DNA of 9,652 nt from CAYPPG01 sp964412555 (GTDB taxonomy: Bacteria > Hinthialibacterota > Hinthialibacteria > Hinthialibacterales > Hinthialibacteraceae). The position numbers and the translations under genes were made by a program. Below, in pieces: positions 7,233-9,652 of the stretch; the first letter of the stretch is position 1, and every line of letters starts with the position of its first letter. The DNA lies in contig CAYPPG010000126.1 of NCBI GenBank assembly GCA_964412555.1, positions 1 through 9,652 of the forward strand, given 5' to 3'. The notes under the pieces are model-generated. The model did not search any database. It had not been told where the DNA came from and saw only the letters and a program-made list of their open reading frames with translations.

Positions 7233-8096
7233 TTACTCCATAACATCCATCGCCTTCATTTTTTGTAATTCGACTTGTTGATATTGATTTAGAATATTTC
7301 GATATACAGGAGTGATTACAATGATGCCAAGGATACCAGGCAACATTAAGGCATACCAAGCCCCCCACGATGCACCTATTGCCAAGAGTATAAAAGAAGC
7401 GATCAGCATGATGATTGAGACGATGATCAAGAACATACTCATAGCCTGAACAATAGCTTTTCCTTTGCCTCGGGAAGCCAAACTCCCAGCAAGTCCACCG
7501 TAAATTCCACCAAATATACCCAATAAGGTTCCAGGAATCCATTCCCAACTTCCCGGCACAGTAAACAGACCACTTTCCTGTTTTGTGAGCTTCATCGATC
7601 TTACCCAAACTGTACCAGGGCCTTCCATACGAATTCCCAGGCGTGCCTTTTCCGGCTTTTCACCTTTTCGCAAATAGAAAGGTGTTTGGGAACGGCGCCA
7701 ATCAGTTGTGCCAATAAGTGCATCATCAAGAGCGCGGGAGAAATATTCCTGATTTTTACCGAATACGCACAGCATTTCCAGATAGGCTTTCTCTTTCACG
7801 TTTTCCGAACGAATATCGGCATGGTACATGAGAACACAGTCTTCAATTTCGGGCAAAGCAATCGTGTATAAAGGAATGGAAATGGCTTGGCTTCCTTCGT
7901 AAGAAATTTTCATACTTTGTTCACCTTCAGTATCCAACATCACCTCTACCTTCTCTTTCAAACCTTCACTCAATTCCGGAACTTGATCGATGTCGATAAC
8001 GGCCAAATCCTCTGCTTGTGCTGATGCAAAAGAAAATAACAGGCATATCCAAATTAACAATCGCACTATCCTTTTTCTCACTATCCGGTCAGTCAT
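7233..8096 (-). CDS. Membrane-anchored protein with beta-rich ectodomain, partner of the DUF2089 regulator
   Basis: No named family recognised. The 287-residue product begins with a signal peptide: basic n-region (RIVRKRIVR), hydrophobic LLIWICLLFSFASA, and a cleavage site near ASA-QA or AQA-ED at residues 26-28. Residues about 29-172 are a beta-strand-rich extracytoplasmic domain; LMYHADIRSE, GTTDWRRSQTPFYLRKGEKP and GTVWVRSMKL look like a carbohydrate-binding-type jelly roll. Three hydrophobic segments follow at about 186-207 (Gly-rich), 215-241 and 246-264. A polar tail of about 22 residues ends the protein. It starts one base after the stop of the DUF2089 gene (TAG-G-ATG), so the two are almost certainly co-transcribed and translationally coupled. 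Pairing of a small DNA-binding protein with a membrane protein suggests envelope signalling or regulation of the partner; this is inference. Confidence 0.8.
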   Translation of the reverse strand: MTDRIVRKRIVRLLIWICLLFSFASAQAEDLAVIDIDQVPELSEGLKEKVEVMLDTEGEQSMKISYEGSQAISIPLYTIALPEIEDCVLMYHADIRSENVKEKAYLEMLCVFGKNQEYFSRALDDALIGTTDWRRSQTPFYLRKGEKPEKARLGIRMEGPGTVWVRSMKLTKQESGLFTVPGSWEWIPGTLLGIFGGIYGGLAGSLASRGKGKAIVQAMSMFLIIVSIIMLIASFILLAIGASWGAWYALMLPGILGIIVITPVYRNILNQYQQVELQKMKAMDVME

Positions 8097-8097
8097 C

Positions 8098-8412
8098 CTA
8101 TTTTCCCTCTCTTTCCTTCGTATTTATTGACTTTTTGTATGCTTGTAATAGTTTGCGAGCTGTGTTTGGTTCAATATTTCCTTCGACGAGAAGAATCTGT
8201 AATTGACGCTGAAACGGATCTTTCAATTCCGGATTATCGGCAGCTTTCACTTTTTCGATCAATCGATCGAGTCGCAGGCGGATAGTCGGATAGGAAATCC
8301 CGTATTCTTCCGCGAGAGCTTTGAGTGATCCGGATGCAAGTAGAAAACGTTTCAGGAACTGGTAATCCTCCTCATCAAGTGAGCTGATCCATGCCGGCAG
8401 TTCTTTTTCCAT
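8098..8412 (-). CDS. DUF2089-type helix-turn-helix regulator
   Basis: A 104-residue protein. Residues 12-56 (LDEEDYQFLKRFLLASGSL, then KALAEEYGISYPTIRLRLDRLIEKV) match the DUF2089 core, a sigma-like HTH with the turn at YGIS and recognition helix YPTIRLRLDRL. The C-terminal part (LQILLVEGNIEPNTARKLLQAY) has the short G-x-I-x-x-x-x-A-x-x-LL motif common behind this HTH. The N-terminal zinc-ribbon found in some members is absent. Start ATG 8412 has AAGGAA 7 bases upstream. It is the first gene of a two-gene operon, and its promoter is embedded in an inverted array of repeated boxes (8434-8521), so autoregulation is plausible. Family assignment is from motif recall. Confidence 0.8.
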   Translation of the reverse strand: MEKELPAWISSLDEEDYQFLKRFLLASGSLKALAEEYGISYPTIRLRLDRLIEKVKAADNPELKDPFQRQLQILLVEGNIEPNTARKLLQAYKKSINTKEREGK

Positions 8413-8433
8413 GGAATTCTTCCTTGCGTTCGA

Positions 8434-8521
8434 ACTTTCATTTTATTCAACTCTACTTTCATTATATTCAAGTATCGGTCAGATTCAAAATAATTGAAGT
8501 GGATTTTAATAAAATTGAAGT
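8434..8521. repeat. 88-bp imperfect palindrome of four 17-bp boxes (candidate operator array)
   Basis: Boxes at 8434-8450 and 8455-8471 (forward) and at 8484-8500 and 8505-8521 (reverse) share the consensus ACTTYMATTWTWTTVAA, with 12 of 17 positions invariant by my alignment. Within each pair the boxes are 21 bp apart, about two helical turns. The whole is symmetric about 8477.5, with 29 of 38 arm positions matching. The DUF2089 promoter lies inside: its -10 falls in the second box and its -35 largely in the third. The expected role is a multi-dimer binding site. A long RNA hairpin is an alternative. Confidence 0.7.
8461..8488 (-). promoter_or_regulatory. Promoter of the DUF2089-membrane protein operon
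   Basis: On the minus strand, TTGAAT (8488-8483) and TATAAT (8466-8461) are separated by 16 bp, close to a sigma-70 consensus. The predicted start near 8454 gives a leader of about 42 bases to ATG 8412. The elements overlap the repeated boxes, so a protein bound there would block RNA polymerase. Confidence 0.7.
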
Positions 8522-8529
8522 GAAAAATG

Positions 8530-8545
8530 CGGGCAGGGATGCCCG
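8530..8545. repeat. Small GC-rich hairpin (REP-like, GRDARAP-coding)
   Basis: CGGGCA (8530-8535) - GGGA - TGCCCG (8540-8545) is a perfect 6-bp stem with a tetraloop, in an otherwise AT-rich intergenic stretch. In the frame of the downstream ORF it reads NAGRDARAPT. I recall this peptide string recurring as an artefact in predicted proteins of some uncultured bacteria, which would fit a dispersed short palindrome; this is not verified here. Confidence 0.5.
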
Positions 8546-8630
8546 TGCTCCGACTATTCGCTTCTGCTATGCGCTCGAACTCACATGGAAAGACGAGACT
8601 CTGTTACAAGTTCGCCCGAAACATCCGAAA

Positions 8631-9650
8631 ATGCTGTTAAAACAAATGAAAGAAGAACAAGAAAGGAATGAGAAATACCAAGCGCACCGAAAACGAATGG
8701 ACGATATTTTTCATAAAAAATATCAGCTCGTTACGAAAGTGTATTCCCTGAAAACCATAACCCCAGTGACGGCAAAAACCGTTGTCGATCCATTGTTGGA
8801 AACGTATGTTCTTGCCTATTTCTTTGTAGAAATCAAACCGATAAAGATCATCGAACGGGAAGGGGATTATATTATTGCATCTACTCCCGATACAGCCGCA
8901 GAAGTGAAATCAGAAGGGGGAAAACGCAATGCGTTAAGAGAATTTGCCGTTGAACAGGCGGTAGCTGATGAGAAAAGCAATACCCTTATTGTCACCGCGA
9001 TTCAAACCACACATGAAAAAATTGGGAAAATGCTCGCTCGTATGGAAGAGAGGATTCGAGCAGAGAAGCAACAGAGAATACCCGAAACTTATCAAATCGA
9101 AGTGGTCTTACTGGAAGGCGGTACGCGTCCACTGCCAGCGACCGAGAAAGACCGTGAATCTGTGGAGCAATTGCTCAACAAAAAATTAGAAGGACCCTAT
9201 ACTTCAAAGGAGATCAATTTGAAGAATGTTCTCGATGTTTTGCAAAAAAAGAGCGGCATCGAATTTGTTCTGGAAGAAGGCGTCTCACCAAAAGTGAGTT
9301 TTGATTTGCAGGATCCGACAGTCAAAGAAATATTAAATGGTATATTAAACCTCCATAATTTGCATTATTCGATATTGGACAAAGAAAAAGTCTGGATCGG
9401 TGAGAAAAACGGTCCACATGATGGATGGACATTCAATACAAACCTACTGGAACAATATGGGATTACCCAGAAAGATTTGGAATTATTCGAATTCAATGCA
9501 GTACGTGTATTAGGGAAAGGGATTGTGAATTTGATTGCAGAAAGGGGCGAAGTCGGTACGGCACAAATATCCCTGACCGAACAGTATCATTGCACAGTTG
9601 TTTTAGTTCAACGTGAATTGGAGAATGAAACCATGAGAGTTAAGGAATAA
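8631..9650 (+). CDS. Secretin-domain protein, possibly 5'-truncated
   Basis: From ATG 8631 the product has 339 residues. About 32-142 resemble a Secretin_N domain: TKVYSLKTITPVTAKTVVDPLL, then VADEKSNTLIVTAIQTTHEKIGKML, interrupted by an insert around 62-95. About 194-256 is an STN/secretin short domain (INLKNVLDVLQKKSGIEFVL, then DPTVKEILNGILNLHNLHYSI). About 272-326 is a domain I do not recognise (YGITQKDLELFEFNAVRVLGKG). The beta-barrel secretin domain is absent. Such proteins accompany type II/IV pilus-like secretion systems in diderms, normally in the periplasm. Yet no signal peptide can be found in any start choice (GTG 8499, GTG 8520, ATG 8631, 8646, 8697), and none has a Shine-Dalgarno site. 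Either the 5' end was lost or the start is atypical. The reading frame stays open upstream to 8391, but that part covers the operator array and the hairpin and is unlikely to be coding. An AAGGA before the stop and the terminal AT could belong to the next gene. Confidence 0.6.
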   Translation: MLLKQMKEEQERNEKYQAHRKRMDDIFHKKYQLVTKVYSLKTITPVTAKTVVDPLLETYVLAYFFVEIKPIKIIEREGDYIIASTPDTAAEVKSEGGKRNALREFAVEQAVADEKSNTLIVTAIQTTHEKIGKMLARMEERIRAEKQQRIPETYQIEVVLLEGGTRPLPATEKDRESVEQLLNKKLEGPYTSKEINLKNVLDVLQKKSGIEFVLEEGVSPKVSFDLQDPTVKEILNGILNLHNLHYSILDKEKVWIGEKNGPHDGWTFNTNLLEQYGITQKDLELFEFNAVRVLGKGIVNLIAERGEVGTAQISLTEQYHCTVVLVQRELENETMRVKE

Positions 9651-9652
9651 AT

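Noticed and set aside
8391..8630. Upstream part of the open frame that continues into the secretin-domain gene
   Set aside because: It overlaps the start of the DUF2089 gene, the operator array and the REP-like hairpin. The translation has no signal peptide and no domain.

Overview
The window carries a housekeeping secretion gene (secA), an anaerobic nitrogen-stress module (a CRP/FNR-type regulator plus hybrid cluster protein) and several accessory genes. The source looks like a diderm (Gram-negative-type) bacterium with an anaerobic lifestyle. The pointers are a class-I type Hcp with the cysteine spacing usual in strict anaerobes, and a secretin-domain protein at the right edge. Several genes have clear Shine-Dalgarno sites (hcp, the DUF2089 gene). 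A GC-rich hairpin reads in one frame as GRDARAP, a peptide I recall as an artefact in predicted proteins of uncultured lineages. I cannot name the taxon; a PVC-related or similar candidate lineage is only a guess.

Left part (1-930): a HicB-like protein (177-611, +) with no HicA partner in reach and an unusual C-terminal tail. It is followed by about 320 bases without a gene that hold several inverted repeats. One is a hairpin starting at the hicB stop codon, one is a GTACGTT-containing dyad, and two are GC-rich palindromes just beyond the end of secA.

Centre (931-6205): secA on the minus strand (931-3492) is divergent from a CRP/FNR-family regulator (3666-4358, +). The regulator lies just upstream of hcp (4503-6161, +). 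A palindrome with the geometry of a CRP/FNR operator, GTAAGG-N6-CCTTAC, sits about 50 bp upstream of the hcp start. The simplest reading is an HcpR-like sensor controlling hcp. A strong hairpin (6177-6205) closes the unit.

Right part (6206-9652): an apparently intact Rpn-type PD-(D/E)XK nuclease (6336-7211, +) converges on a two-gene minus-strand operon. That operon encodes a small DUF2089-type helix-turn-helix protein (8098-8412) and, one base later, a secreted or membrane-anchored protein with a beta-rich ectodomain and three C-terminal membrane segments (7233-8096). Its promoter lies inside an 88-bp imperfect palindrome built from four related 17-bp AT-rich boxes in two inverted pairs, each pair spaced 21 bp. 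This is the most striking non-coding structure in the window and a good candidate for an autoregulatory operator array. Next to it is a small GC-rich hairpin, and then a secretin-domain ORF (about 8631-9650, +) that lacks a recognisable signal peptide and ribosome binding site and may have lost its 5' end.

No rRNA, tRNA, CRISPR array or insertion sequence was recognised.
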